Shown: positions 11,434 to 22,527, counted from the stretch's first letter. The stretch: DNA of 64,000 nt from Cryoendolithus antarcticus (GCA_002077065.1 NAJO01000001.1:372001-436000), one strand, 5' to 3'. Program-made: numbers and translations. Notes: generated by a model from the letters alone, not told the origin.

Positions 11434-11722
11434 GAGGAGTGGCCAGAAACGTTATCTGATATTCATGAGCGATGGGAGATCTTTTGGAGCAGACGCGTTG
11501 ATGTCAGAACGCGTCGTAAATTGAACTCCGAGGTGGCGTCATGGGAAAGAGGCGAACATTTCGTGCATCATGGCATTGACATGCTCGACCATATCCTATG
11601 ATACCGACGTGTTCTCCACCGCTCAGACCCCTCTAACTATCTGTATGTATCTAAGCCTGGACATGGCTGGACATGTAGAAGCGACTCAGCCAGCAAGCAC
11701 ATAGACCTTAAAGTCCATCGAC

Positions 11723-12886
11723 ATGAACTCCTGGCCGACGAGATCACTCAAGGAGATTCGCAATGCAGCCAAATTCGTCTCAGAGTGCCGACGAAGAGGC
11801 TTCTCGTCAGGCCGTGTGACTGCGGCGCCCTTAGCCGCGCCCACTCTCGAGGCAGACTCGGCGAGAGGGTATTGCCTCGATCTTGTGCGGAAGTACGACA
11901 CGCCATCGTCCCTATTGTTGCCATACATCCCACGACACGCTCGAGATGCATACATCGCCCTTCGAGCGTTCAACATCAATGTGGCTCGCACTGCGGACAC
12001 AACCAGTACGCCTACCATTGGATCCATGCGCCTGCAGTTTGAGCGAGAAGCTGTGACGAAAGCTCTATCTGGAACGCCACCCAAGCAGCCTATTGCTCTT
12101 CTCCTGGCCAAAGCAGCCGAAGACATTTCGTTGCGAAGCGATGGCAGGACTAAATGGAGCAAGTCATGGTTTCTCCGGCTGATCGACACTCGAGAGAAGA
12201 ACCTCTCGAACCCGCCTTACCCAAGTCTTACGCATTTGGAGACTTACGCCGAGAACACATACAGCACGCTGCTTTACCTCACCTTGCAGGCGCTTCCAAT
12301 GGGCTCTCTCACAGCGGATCACATCGCCTCGCACATCGGCAAAGCAACCGGCATCGCAGCCGTGCTCCGTGGCCTACCTTTGATCGCCTTCCCTGGACCT
12401 CCCAACAAGCACTCCAACCAGCCATCGCAGCCTGGTAGCGATATCGGCGCCACACGTCAAGGCGCCGTCCTCTTGCCACTGGACATCATGGCCGAGCACT
12501 CAGTCCGCGAAGAAGACGTCCTGCGGAACGGTGCCTCAGCCCAAGGTCTTCGCGATGCGGTCTTCACAGTCGCCACACGCGCCAACGACCACCTCATCAC
12601 CGCCAGGCAGATGCTGGCCAGTATTAGCGCTGGCGAGGAAGCCGGACATGATTTCGAGCACCAGGACGAAGAGGAGCACATCTATCTGCCTACAAGCGCG
12701 GCGAAGGAGACGCCGAAGCAGGAAGTCGATCGGGCTTTTGGAGTCTTCATGCCGGCACTCGCGACGCACATGTGGCTTGATAAGTTGGAGAAGGGAGATT
12801 TCGATGTCTTCAATGAGGGGTTGAGGAAGACGGACTGGAAGTTACCGTGGAAGGCTGCTTGGACTTATCAAAGAAAGAACCTGTAG
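11723..12886 (+). CDS. NDUFAF6-like complex I assembly factor (squalene/phytoene synthase fold)
   Basis: A 387-residue mitochondrial member of the squalene/phytoene synthase fold, most like NDUFAF6, which is needed for assembly of respiratory complex I. The first 25-30 residues are basic, with RRRGFSSGR resembling a presequence end. The mature part begins at YCLDLVRKYD and contains PYIPRHARDAYIALRAFNI. The two Asp-rich metal-binding motifs of true prenyl synthases are not evident, which fits a non-catalytic assembly role. The ATG at 11723 is the first in frame, and the gene is a single exon. Its start lies 289 bp from that of the divergent RAD5, so both promoters are in that gap. Confidence 0.85.
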   Translation: MNSWPTRSLKEIRNAAKFVSECRRRGFSSGRVTAAPLAAPTLEADSARGYCLDLVRKYDTPSSLLLPYIPRHARDAYIALRAFNINVARTADTTSTPTIGSMRLQFEREAVTKALSGTPPKQPIALLLAKAAEDISLRSDGRTKWSKSWFLRLIDTREKNLSNPPYPSLTHLETYAENTYSTLLYLTLQALPMGSLTADHIASHIGKATGIAAVLRGLPLIAFPGPPNKHSNQPSQPGSDIGATRQGAVLLPLDIMAEHSVREEDVLRNGASAQGLRDAVFTVATRANDHLITARQMLASISAGEEAGHDFEHQDEEEHIYLPTSAAKETPKQEVDRAFGVFMPALATHMWLDKLEKGDFDVFNEGLRKTDWKLPWKAAWTYQRKNL

Positions 12887-13422
12887 ATCTGTAAGTTATT
12901 GTATGTTTGCTGGCTACTGACTGTCAGCTCCACAATATTTCGATGTCGACGTCCTACCTTGGAGATTCATTCTCCGCCACAAGATGTCTAGGGCTGAATT
13001 ATTGAAATCGCTCCAACGCCTTGCGCGTGGAGAAGGGAGTCTTGATGCAGAAGAGAGAGACATGAGCACATAAGAGCAGCAAAGGTACCACCAAAGTACA
13101 GTGTGCAAATGACCGCGACACGAAAGACCTGTCGTTTGAATTGATTTCTAGCCTTGGCGGTTGAGCTGCAATAATTGCTGACCACCACCTGGCTTGCTGC
13201 TGGACCACCACTACTTACAGCCTTTCCGCGGTCATCCAACGACCGATGCGCCCACCTATCGCCAATGCGTCACTTCCCATACGCCGACGGTAAATTTTTG
13301 ACAGCTCAGCAACCCAGTAGTAAGGTAAGTTGGCGATCTTGTCTCATTTTCGTTGCGCGCACTCCAAGATTCTCTTGTCTTTCCGCCTCGCACATCGTGT
13401 TCTCTGCTATATCTCGCACAGC
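12887..13422. other. Intergenic / 5' leader of the 13423 gene
   Basis: No gene recognised. A GTAAGT at 13324-13329 could be the donor of a 5'-UTR intron for the gene starting at 13423, but the acceptor is not obvious. The frame of that gene is open upstream to 13330 without an ATG. Confidence 0.4.
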
Positions 13423-16400
13423 ATGAATCTCGACGGGCCCGCTTTCGAAGCCGACAATATTGAAGATATAAGCTATCAGTTGGCGGTACTCAGAAATCGA
13501 AAACGTGAAAACGCGAGGACTCCCGCTGAGACTCTCATCGATCACGCAGAGCTTAGGAAGATTCTGAACAGGATATTTAGGACTGTGCTGTCGCCCAAGA
13601 GCTCTGGTGCGGACGCCGCAAGCGAGGAGATGGAGAAGCAGGAGGCGAGGGAGTCGCATCGCCGCGATGCTGCTTACTCGTCGATCATCGGCCGACACCC
13701 GATTATGCCTGCAGCTGCTGTTGAATCAGGTGCGAAGCGTGTGTATACCGCTCATGCAAAACAGGCAGAAGACTCCCCGATTACGTCGGCCGGAGAGGAC
13801 GATGAGCCAGTCCTTGCGACTGCTGCCGATATTGTCACAGAGCATGAAAACGATTTGAGCCCAGGACAGGAGCCGGAGCGTTGGAATGCCGACGTGGAGC
13901 TGTTACGCGCAAGGCTTGCCGATCGCACAGCGAAGTACAAGGTCAAACATGGACACGAGCAAGATGGTATATCTTTCGAACAGGAGCGCGCCTCGAACTT
14001 GGCGCAGCTGTATGAATCGCAGTTGCACCGCAATGATGCCTCTCCAGCTACAGCTGAGGCAGCTAGCATGCCTACTTCTACGGTTGACGCGAATCTCTAT
14101 ATTTTTGACAAAGACCCCGTGACCGGCGGGCATCGGTTTGTCGATACGCAGCGCATTGTGATAGGCTATGAACAAGAGCCTCAGCAAGAAGCTGGAGAGA
14201 CTTCCGTAGAAGCTGCACCGCAGAGTAGCGCAAATGCGGCGGCCTTGTCGCAAGTCAGTGGTGCTGAAGACGATAATGACTATGTAGCAGAAGCCGCCGG
14301 AGAGGCAGAGGTTCTTGCGATGGAAGCGACTCCGAACAAGCCGAACAAGCGATACCCTGTGGTCATGAGCGAGAAGACCGCGTCAATCTTATCACAAGTC
14401 AGATTGATCAAAGAGGAGGGCAAGCGCCTCAGCGAAGCTACCTCATCTGCAGCGGAAGCAGCCGGTCTACCTGTGCCTCCTGCTGCTCGACATGTCTACA
14501 GGTTCGAAAAGGACGCCAACGTGATCGGCGGACAACGTGTAGTGGCATGGCGTGACGGGCAGCGTATCGAATTGCAGCTTACGCCCAGTACCATACAAGC
14601 TGCTGTAGCAGCGACTCTGCGGAATAAGACTCTCCAGACGTCGTGGGCACTGGAGGCTACTCAGCATAGCGATGCGATGAAGGCTATGACTGCTCGCGTA
14701 AGTGCTGCATTCAACCGTATGCCAATGCCTCCAGGCAACTGCTCCTTGATGCGCCTCGGACTCACGTCCGAAGATTCCCCCCCGATCTGCGCGCAGATGA
14801 AGTGGATTGAGAAGGAGCAGCATCGCCGCAACGGGCTCTCCGTCTATAACGCCGAGGCGGCTGGCTTGTGTATCCCTGACTTCCTCCAGATCACATATTC
14901 ATATAGCGGTAACCAAACGAACAGTAGCCACCATGTCGTGGGCTGGCGTCACGACGACCGCATCGGAACCCAAGCTGAGCTGATTGCACAACCCGCCATG
15001 CTACCAGCCGCTCAGAATGTCACGACCAACGCGACAGCCTTGCTTTCAGCCAACGAGGCCATGGGTCTGCTCGCTTACGCTGGGCTCGTTACTGGGCTGA
15101 CACTGCTCACATTCCTAGCCTTCGGCGTGTTGAATGGTTTGCTCAACGATTTGATCAATCGTAGAGCGAAGGCGAAGGAGGGTAAGCGCCTCGTTGCGGA
15201 GAAGGAGAAAGCCCAGAGCTTGTTGCGAGCCAACAAGGGTCACATCGCTACGGAGAAGGCCAAGTTCCTGCTCCAGGGTACCGGCTGCACGACTCCTGAG
15301 ATGAAAGCCAAAGAGCAGCTTGCTGCTCCCATTGCTCCAGCTCCAGAGGTGAGCGATAGGGAGAGCATGGTCATGCTCGTTAACGAGCTGATCGGTTTCG
15401 ACTACGTGCGTGCCACACGCCTGCTTGCCTGCGATCTAATGGCCCGCCGGAACTCCCAGCGTATGGGCGCTAGCTTCTGCGGTCTTGTGTGCATCGGATC
15501 CGGCCATATGACCGTGCGATATGCGGGGTCTGGCAATACGACTGCTGACGCAATGAGCGTGTTCTGGAGACTGAAGGACTTTGTGTGCCACCCGCTCTTC
15601 ATTATCGTCTCAGCGGCGCTAGGCTTGTGCTTCGCGGGTGCCGATCTAGTGGCATGGCTGGACGACAGGGAGAAGAACAGGCCGGCGACAACGGAGGAGG
15701 CGAGGACAGTGCTGGCTGCCTTGGCTATTGCTGAAGCGAAGCCCGACGATCCAGATTACTACACCGACAATAACGAGTCATGCTGCGAGTCCGATGACGA
15801 GTCCGTGGATGAGGAGGACGTCGACGACGGCGCAAACACCCCTCGTAACGACTCGAACGCCACCCTCGTCGATGAGCGAGCCTACAACGCCGACGATGAG
15901 AAGTCCACTACGTTGCCACCACCCTGCGGCCACCATCATCTGATCGATTTCCTGTCAACGGAGAACGATCAGCAGCGGTCCATCAACACGCAATACAATG
16001 CCCAGCTCAACAACGTCACCCGTCTACACAATGAGCAAGTTAACGTCATCAGCAAAGCCAAGCTGCTACTGGATGACTTCGCCAAGCGTCACGAACTCTG
16101 CCAGAAAGAGGTTTCTAGCGCCAAGGACGACCTGCAGAACGCGCGGAATGAAGTTGAGCGATTCAAGGCCGGCCTTGAGGGCCAGGTGCGCGTTCAAAGG
16201 AGCTTGATTCTCCAGCGCGAGTGGGCGAATGATGCACTCGCAGGGGCTAAGAAAGAGAATTTCCACCTGACGGAGAACTCCAAGGCTCAGATTGCCTCTT
16301 GGAAACTCCAAGCCCGAACGTTCCACGACAAGGCCCTCAAATGGCAGACCGAGGGCGCTGCGCTCGGCAAGAAGATCGAGGAGATCAAGGTGGCGTCGGA

Positions 16401-17184
16401 AAACAAGCTCAAGACCGCGCACGATATCAACGAGAAGACTTTCGCGTCCGTGGGACGATTGCAGATTGAGGTCACGCGGTTGAAGACTGAGCTTACTGCG
16501 AAGACCAGTGAATTCGAGCGGGCTGACAGGCTGCTGCTGAAGCAGGACAATGACGCCCAGAAGACTATCGGCGAACTCAGACTTGAAGTCACGCGCTTAA
16601 AAGCTCAGAGGTCGTTGGAAGATGAGGAAATTGATGCTTACCAGGCTGAGATCGAATGTCTGCACCGAAATAACAATGAGCTAAGATTCGAGGTCAATGA
16701 TCTCAAGGCTGAGATGGTCTCGAAATCGCATCATGCCGCTACCGATATAACGCAGATCGCATCTCTGATACAGCACAATAAGGACCTGACAGCCGAACAC
16801 GCCAAACGCACCGCTGAGCTAACCTCCACTCACACCCAAGAGACTGACAAGCTGCACGCGACACTCCAAGACTGGCACGCCAAGCTGCACACCGCCTGGA
16901 AGCGCGAAGCAGAACTCAACAGTATCGTTGAGCGCGAGCATGGCTTGCGGCAGGAGGCGCAGGAGACGATGTGGGCTCTGCAGCGCGTGTTGAGTGCGAA
17001 GGAGAGGGAGGCTGCGGAGCAGCTGAGAGAGGAGGCTGATGGGGTGGAGCTTACTAGGGGCGAAGGGGAGGAGAGCGATGTGAGTGATGTTATCTCGGAG
17101 ACAGAGAGTGGAAGTGAGTTTAGTGTGCTCAGTGCGCCGAGGGAGGATGCGGAGAGTGAGGAGGAGGATGCGTGTTGCGAGTGA
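13423..17184 (+). CDS. Unrecognised 1253-residue membrane and coiled-coil protein with 133-residue repeats
   Basis: I do not recognise this gene. From ATG 13423 it encodes 1253 residues in one exon. Residues 1-210 are charged and Ala/Glu-rich. A module built around AEAAG...Y.F...GG.R.V...RI occurs three times, with AEAA at residues 211, 344 and 477, exactly 133 apart. A hydrophobic segment (about 547-575) follows potential N-glycosylation sites NVT and NAT, and a second (about 721-745) ends at an acidic cluster near 772-800 (CCESDDESVDEEDVDD). Residues 840-1210 are a long heptad-like, Glu/Lys/Leu-rich region predicted to be coiled coil, and the C-terminus is acidic. This suggests a membrane-anchored tether or scaffold, but no function can be assigned. 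Confidence 0.75.
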   Translation: MNLDGPAFEADNIEDISYQLAVLRNRKRENARTPAETLIDHAELRKILNRIFRTVLSPKSSGADAASEEMEKQEARESHRRDAAYSSIIGRHPIMPAAAVESGAKRVYTAHAKQAEDSPITSAGEDDEPVLATAADIVTEHENDLSPGQEPERWNADVELLRARLADRTAKYKVKHGHEQDGISFEQERASNLAQLYESQLHRNDASPATAEAASMPTSTVDANLYIFDKDPVTGGHRFVDTQRIVIGYEQEPQQEAGETSVEAAPQSSANAAALSQVSGAEDDNDYVAEAAGEAEVLAMEATPNKPNKRYPVVMSEKTASILSQVRLIKEEGKRLSEATSSAAEAAGLPVPPAARHVYRFEKDANVIGGQRVVAWRDGQRIELQLTPSTIQAAVAATLRNKTLQTSWALEATQHSDAMKAMTARVSAAFNRMPMPPGNCSLMRLGLTSEDSPPICAQMKWIEKEQHRRNGLSVYNAEAAGLCIPDFLQITYSYSGNQTNSSHHVVGWRHDDRIGTQAELIAQPAMLPAAQNVTTNATALLSANEAMGLLAYAGLVTGLTLLTFLAFGVLNGLLNDLINRRAKAKEGKRLVAEKEKAQSLLRANKGHIATEKAKFLLQGTGCTTPEMKAKEQLAAPIAPAPEVSDRESMVMLVNELIGFDYVRATRLLACDLMARRNSQRMGASFCGLVCIGSGHMTVRYAGSGNTTADAMSVFWRLKDFVCHPLFIIVSAALGLCFAGADLVAWLDDREKNRPATTEEARTVLAALAIAEAKPDDPDYYTDNNESCCESDDESVDEEDVDDGANTPRNDSNATLVDERAYNADDEKSTTLPPPCGHHHLIDFLSTENDQQRSINTQYNAQLNNVTRLHNEQVNVISKAKLLLDDFAKRHELCQKEVSSAKDDLQNARNEVERFKAGLEGQVRVQRSLILQREWANDALAGAKKENFHLTENSKAQIASWKLQARTFHDKALKWQTEGAALGKKIEEIKVASENKLKTAHDINEKTFASVGRLQIEVTRLKTELTAKTSEFERADRLLLKQDNDAQKTIGELRLEVTRLKAQRSLEDEEIDAYQAEIECLHRNNNELRFEVNDLKAEMVSKSHHAATDITQIASLIQHNKDLTAEHAKRTAELTSTHTQETDKLHATLQDWHAKLHTAWKREAELNSIVEREHGLRQEAQETMWALQRVLSAKEREAAEQLREEADGVELTRGEGEESDVSDVISETESGSEFSVLSAPREDAESEEEDACCE
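14053..14970 (+). repeat. Three internal protein repeats, 133-residue period
   Basis: Within the 1253-residue protein, three related modules start at residues 211, 344 and 477. Each runs AEAA(G/S), a Pro-containing linker, an aromatic strand (NLYIFDKD, HVYRFEKD, ITYSYSGN) and a strand with VIGYE, VVAWRDGQRIE or VVGWRHDDRIG. The equal spacing points to duplication of a module of about 399 bp. DNA-level identity looks low, so the duplication is old. Confidence 0.65.
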
Positions 17185-17568
17185 TCGATATTGGAGGTGA
17201 TGAGGTGAGTTTCGGCAGTCTGACGCTTGAGTGACTGACGTGTTCAGACGGACTGTGCGTTGCCGCTGGACGTAGGGGATCATAGTGCCGTCCGCCACGG
17301 TGTACAGTACTGATTTGTCCGGGAATCTGCAAGAGAGGTTGGGACTGTTGATAGCGTTGGAGCGAAACTGGCAGACGGCTCTGGTCTGGAACTTTCCTCT
17401 TCCACGGGCCAAGAGGTAGATCCATAAAGTGTTCCATCTTCATGGCTTTGACCTATCGAGTGATCGCTCAGATTTCCTGTATACTCAACTCATTGCACCA
17501 AACGCCTTGCTAATGTCATGTGTTCTCATCGTCCCCAGTCCGCTAGCGCGAGGATTGTCTCTCGTATC
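17185..17568. other. Intergenic between convergent genes
   Basis: 3' sequence shared by the 1253-residue protein gene and SWD2. Nothing else recognised. Confidence 0.45.
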
Positions 17569-18660
17569 TCAATCCAAGTCAGGTATCCATAAAGTGACCT
17601 CCTTCTCCGCACTGACAATCAAATTGTACCTCGGGTTGTACGCCACCACGCCCAGCGCTCTCTGCGATCCCAGCTCATGCTTTGGCGTCAACACATTCTT
17701 CATGCCCTTATCTGCCATATCCCACACCAGCATCCCTGCCTGTGATCCATTTCCTCCAATCACATACCGCCCATCAGGCGAGAACGCTGCATCAGCCTGC
17801 GTGTAGCTCGGCGAACTGCTCTCGGAAGGTGGCAGCGGGTCTCCGGGCGCGGCATAAGGTGTCATTCGCGACACGCTAGGTCGGTGGAGGAAGTGGACGA
17901 GCGACCCCTCATAAGCATCAAGGACGTAGTGGCCTGCTCCATTCGTAGTGACGAGCAGATATTTGCCATTGTTGCTGAACTCCAGCCCTGTCCAGCCTTC
18001 TGCATCGCGCTGGCCATGGGAAGCTGCAAAGCGGTCTTCAAGCTCTGCGAGGTCGAAGTTGGCGAAGGGCGGTTTGTCGTAGTTCTTCAGGTCGTAGAGG
18101 CAGACTGTTTGTGAAATGGGGGAGGCGATTGCTATGACTGTGGCAGAGGGATCGTACGCGGTGAGATAGGCCGATGTGAAGCTCAGCTGGCCTTGTGGGT
18201 TGGGTGACCGGCAGTCCCAGAGCTTCACTGTGTTGTCCAGGGATGCAGAGACGAATTGATCATTGCTTGGGCTCAGCGCAAGGCTTGTCACGCGATCCTC
18301 ATGGCCTTTGAAGTAGCGGATGAAGCTGTTGTCATGCATACATAGGTACCGTATGCCATGATCGACCTTTGTTGAGGCGTATAGGATATTCGAGGAGTTG
18401 TGAGTGAAGCGGGCCAGGGCATTGCCGTACTTCTGCGACTTCAGCTCTTTCGCGTGCGCACCGGCTCGAGTGTTGTACAGCTGGATCGTATCATCTGTTC
18501 GCGCACATATCGCAAACTCGCCAGAATCGTCGAAGTCGATTGAGGTGTATGAAGTGTAGGGTGAGGGTGGCTTGAATTGCTTCGAGGGTACGAATGAGTG
18601 TATCACATCGGAGACCTTGGTCATGGGCGAGCGCTGGGTGGGAGCTGAGTCGATGTCCAT
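17569..18660 (-). CDS. SWD2: Swd2/WDR82-like WD40 protein of COMPASS and CPF
   Basis: A 363-residue WD40 protein matching Swd2/WDR82, a shared subunit of the Set1 H3K4 methyltransferase complex and of the cleavage/polyadenylation factor. Near the start are TKVSDVIHSFVPSKQFKPP and SIDFDDSGEFAICARTDDTI, followed by KYGNALARFTHNSSNILYAS and FIRYFKGHEDRVTSLALSP, all in the order known for this family, with a clear VKLWDCRSP repeat. The frame is open upstream to 18867, but the residues before MDIDSAPTQR look non-homologous. I therefore place the start at ATG 18660; an upstream start is less likely. Confidence 0.9.
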   Translation of the reverse strand: MDIDSAPTQRSPMTKVSDVIHSFVPSKQFKPPSPYTSYTSIDFDDSGEFAICARTDDTIQLYNTRAGAHAKELKSQKYGNALARFTHNSSNILYASTKVDHGIRYLCMHDNSFIRYFKGHEDRVTSLALSPSNDQFVSASLDNTVKLWDCRSPNPQGQLSFTSAYLTAYDPSATVIAIASPISQTVCLYDLKNYDKPPFANFDLAELEDRFAASHGQRDAEGWTGLEFSNNGKYLLVTTNGAGHYVLDAYEGSLVHFLHRPSVSRMTPYAAPGDPLPPSESSSPSYTQADAAFSPDGRYVIGGNGSQAGMLVWDMADKGMKNVLTPKHELGSQRALGVVAYNPRYNLIVSAEKEVTLWIPDLD

Positions 18661-20673
18661 ACTGCCAAATTCTGCATCGCTGTACGGGCGACTTGGGTGT
18701 ATTGTGAAGTTGTAGATGGGTGTATCTACTTTGAGTAGACCGAATCGCAGCGCATGTGCTTGCACATGCCTGTCCTGGTCGAGCTTGGCTCCCCGGGTAG
18801 GGCCGTCCCTAGTCAGCCTTGTGAAGACGACAGTCTCGGGGGAGTCCAGGACACGATAACCCCCCACTGCACATCACCTTGTTGTCTAGATACACGCACG
18901 TGCTCGAGAACCACTCCGGGATCGCTCGAGGACCATCAAGGAGCTTATTCAGCCCAGAGACATTCCGAGAACAAAGGGCCCCCTTTGTTCGATGCGACTC
19001 GTCAAGCCAACCAACACTTCCATTTGTGTGGCCACATTGTTCTGTGCTTGGTGCTGGTTATGGTCTACGCCGCTCACTTTCACCGTTTCCAGTCTTAGTT
19101 TGAGTACCCCTCGACGATGGGAAGGCCAAGTCATACAGCTCCAGCATGTCGAGTCCGCCTTCCTTTCTCGGCTGGGTCGAGACGCCGTCCGATGTATTCG
19201 CTAGTGGGTCGTTGATGGCATCTGGATTCGTTGTCTCCTCACTCACAAGACTGCAAAGAGCGTGCCCATGCAAGCTTTGTCAGACTCAGTGTCGTCTGCC
19301 ATCCGACGTGAAACGCACTCCAAACAATCCGGGCATTGTGCTCGAGAAGATTTCGTAAGGAAACTGGATCCATCCGGATGACATGAAGGTAAGGACTCTT
19401 CGCTCTCGTCAATTTACGCTAGCGATCGCGCTGTGATCCATCGGGCGTGGCATGTTGTTATTTCATGGTACCATTGTACCGGAGACTTGACTTGTACTCG
19501 AGCTGCGTTCGTTCTATATATGCTCGAAGTAAGCATTGTTGCTGTGCATAGATGCGACTGACTTGGCAGGTACCGCATTATAACTAGTAGCTTAGAGCTA
19601 AGACTGGTATGAGACTACTGAGCAACATATCATTAATGGTTCCCTCGGGGGGTTCGGCTTCGATGCAACCGCGTGAGCACTTGCAGACTCCTCGACAGGC
19701 TCCGCATCAAATGCGTTCTCGTCGACTGCGATGACTGTGGTGCCTCCCGCACGAATCGGGAGCGGACTGATCGGAGCGGTCCCATTGCCAGCCTTACTGC
19801 GTGAGCAGGTAGGATAGCTGAGACGTTGACTTGGAAAGGTGCAGGCTCCTGGCTAGGAGTCCGTGATGTGCCATCAGGTCCTTCTATGAGATTGCTGGAT
19901 CAGACATCCGGAGACATTGCCGGGCGCCGTAGCTGGTACATCTCGACAGCAGTCGCGGGCTCAAGACCGAGCAGCGACCTGGTGTCCACGGATCCGGCCA
20001 TGTGTGGCCTTCTTTGTCTCCGATCGCTTAATGTTCGCAGGCTAGACGGCTCCAGAATCCGAACGCTCAGCTCGCAAGCTCAACAATCATTCTGTAGACT
20101 CCATCAGCACAGCGCTGCAGGGATGTGGAGACAGCGAATCATCGGCAGCTATTGAATTGCTCGCCAGAAGCCAATAGATTCACCGTCCAATGTGCGCTTA
20201 GATCCGCCCACCTGAAGCGTCACATCGCTGGCGTCAGCCGCGGTACCTTCCCTGCCCTTACCACACTACAGTCAGAGACTGCAGGTGTGATGCGATAGGC
20301 TAGCAGCGCGCGTGCGAGCTCAAGTCGAACCGACATCGACACGTGTAGATGTGAGGCTACTTCGTTGCCTGGCGACGTGGCAGGTCTCGCGTCGATGCTG
20401 GGCCCTAGGGGTTTGTGGTTCCGGTGCTTATCAGAACACCTCAAGATGGCCTGAGTCTCCTCCAGTACATGATCAGTTGGGCACCCGAGGCTCTACTGCT
20501 ATGTAAGTACCTCATGCAACGGCAGTCGAGGCTTGGCGCGGTCTTTGTTCGCGTTGCCATCGACCTCTTTCGAGAAAGCGGGTAGCTCCGCACCCGAAGA
20601 CTGTCCAAGGCTTCTGCACGCCTCGCCACAACTGCAGCAGAATCTACGTGCACGCAATCGTTGGATAACGTAA
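18661..20673. other. Gene-poor 2 kb with scattered coding-like fragments
   Basis: No intact gene could be built. On the minus strand two short stretches look coding (about 19100-19270 and 19640-19930, see separate entry). On the plus strand a GTAAGT donor-like site lies at 20501-20506, and the frame across 20427-20650 reads like protein. These may belong to the damaged gene that follows at 20674. No terminal repeats or transposase motifs were seen. Confidence 0.4.
19058..19970 (-). pseudogene. Possible minus-strand gene remnant, unknown family
   Basis: Two minus-strand stretches read like low-complexity protein. One, read from about 19930 down to 19640, contains SRTPSQEPAPFQVNVSAIL and then, after a frame change or an intron starting at a GTAAGG, LPIRAGGTTVIAVDENAFD. 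The other, at 19270-19060, contains RKEGGLDMLELYDLAFPSSR before a stop. I could not link them with convincing splice sites and recognise no family. They may be pieces of one decayed or multi-exon gene, or chance. Confidence 0.25.
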
Positions 20674-22447
20674 CGCCGACTGCAGCTGCTTCGTAGCCGT
20701 CCTGGCAATGTCAGCGAAGTGGAAGCAAGAGTTACCGCCTGCCACAGCTTTGCCGCCAGACCCAATACCTCTCAGCCGCACCTCATGTCTCATAATCTTG
20801 ACCTTATCAAGACGGTCCGAAAAGCAGTGGCTGACGATGAATGCGCGAAAGGCATTGATCTTTGCACCGTTGACAGCTCGTTTCAGGGCAAAGGGATCAA
20901 TCACCTTTGGTCTGCGGATGGCATTGATGGGGTGACACACTTCAAGCCGCCCGTTACTGCGTGTTGGGTCGACAAGGACTGCGCGTGCAACAGAACTTAC
21001 CTCTCTCGTGAACAGCAGCGCTACGACTGCCACGTATACACCAAAGGCCTTGATTGCGATGGCGCCGCGGAAGACATTGGCCGCGAGCTATCTGGAATCG
21101 ATGAGGATTACAAGTGGTTTACTTGGTTCTTCGAGACGCACGGTGATGAGTTCTACAGCGCATCGATGGATTTTCGACGGCGGACAAAAAGCATGGCTCG
21201 TCCTTTTTCAGCAGCTGGTTCCACGACGCGGACAAGTCGAGGTGTGTTGATCAGCAACCAGACCTTGCTCGCCTCCTGTTAGACGACAGTGATTGGGTCA
21301 ACAAGCGTACGGATCATTCCAGCGACTACGTCCTACCTTTCCTCAATCTGCAAAGCTTTGAGGTGACTGTAAATCAACCCGAGACCATGTTGAGGTTCCT
21401 GGACTTGGTGATCAATCGTGTCAAGTACTTGCCTAAGGACTTTTTCTTCACAGACTTGGAGCAAACCGAGCTTGGTTGGCAGACTGGATTAGTCGATGTG
21501 ACCTTCAACGAAAGATGCGTCGTCATCCGAGGGTATGCCTATGGGACTCTATGCGATCACAAGAAGGGCGAGGTCCACGGAGGCTACTCCATGGGTACTC
21601 CACGATACATGGTTGGCCTTCGCGGCCAGCGGCGATTGTACGGTCATATCCGCCGGATGTTGCAGAGCATGGTGCGGCCTAATCCTGACATGCTACGACC
21701 TGACAACACACAATGGTGAGTACACCCGGCTGCGCGATCTTTCCAGTACATTCGCCCCGTATCGTTGGTGTTCCGATTCTTTCCTGACCCTTGGCTCATC
21801 GATATACAAAGCTGAAGCTAAAGCACTCTGTAATGTTGATCGTCGAAGTGTATGACATCTACAGTGTATGTATGTACTGACATCATATCTCAGGCAGACC
21901 TTCATACGGCAACGTTCTCCGTCAAGATTGCAATCTCCGCTTTCGTACCCAGACGTGGATCGACACTTCGGTCCCCCGCCCACAGCAAAAACGTTGGCCT
22001 CGTGGCGGTATGACTTGAGTCAGCGTAAGCAATCTGGTAGCGGCCCCCTCCTGCGCCTACGAATCGAGCCTGACCACGTACCTTCACGCATCGGGTATCT
22101 TGCTACACAGCTCGCAGACGCCGCGTGCATCGCAGATGAGGGACTATCTCACCAGTGTGCCGCGAAGCGCCGATCATCGTTGCTTCGTGGTCTTCGACGG
22201 AGCAATAGCCCAGCTTGACCGCGTGCGCGAAGCTGCGAAAAGCTTGATCACTGTGCCTTCTCGCACCACGGCTATCGCTCACGAGGCTGCGCTGGACTCC
22301 ATGACTGGATTGGTCGACCGTTCGTCGCAGGAGTTGTGTGTGGATAGTCAAGCGAGCTGGCACAGCATTGGGTGTACTATCGGGAAGATAGGTTCGAAGG
22401 GCGGAACGAGTTTGTCAACTAGTTGCAGGAGTTGTGACATCACGTAG
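20674..22447 (+). pseudogene. Frame-broken conserved-looking gene upstream of the HicA-domain frame
   Basis: Protein-like sequence runs through several frames. Frame 1 (20674 to about 21170) reads KTVRKAVADDECAKGID and DEDYKWFTWFFETHGDEFY. From about 21150 it continues in frame 3 to 21716 with SSDYVLPFLNLQSFEVTV and LPKDFFFTDLEQTELGWQ. No GT...AG intron explains this switch, so a real frameshift or sequence error is likely. At 21717 the frame meets a good donor (GTGAGT) with an acceptor at 21892-21893, and reading resumes in frame 1 to TGA 22216. Another frame (22100-22447) then looks coding, with CFVVFDGAIAQLDRVREAA. I recognise no family. It may be the 5' part of the frame ending at 23496. 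Confidence 0.45.
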
Positions 22448-22527
22448 TTCTTTAGCAGTTGCAATCACTGACATCACACAACATTGACAATGAGCTCCTG
22501 GCGCAGCGAGGGTGTGGCCTGGATCGA

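Noticed and set aside
18661..18867. 69-residue N-terminal extension of the SWD2 frame
   Set aside because: No resemblance to Swd2/WDR82; the conserved start lies at ATG 18660.
18661..20673. Possible transposon remnant
   Set aside because: No terminal repeats, target-site duplication, transposase, integrase or reverse transcriptase motifs could be found.
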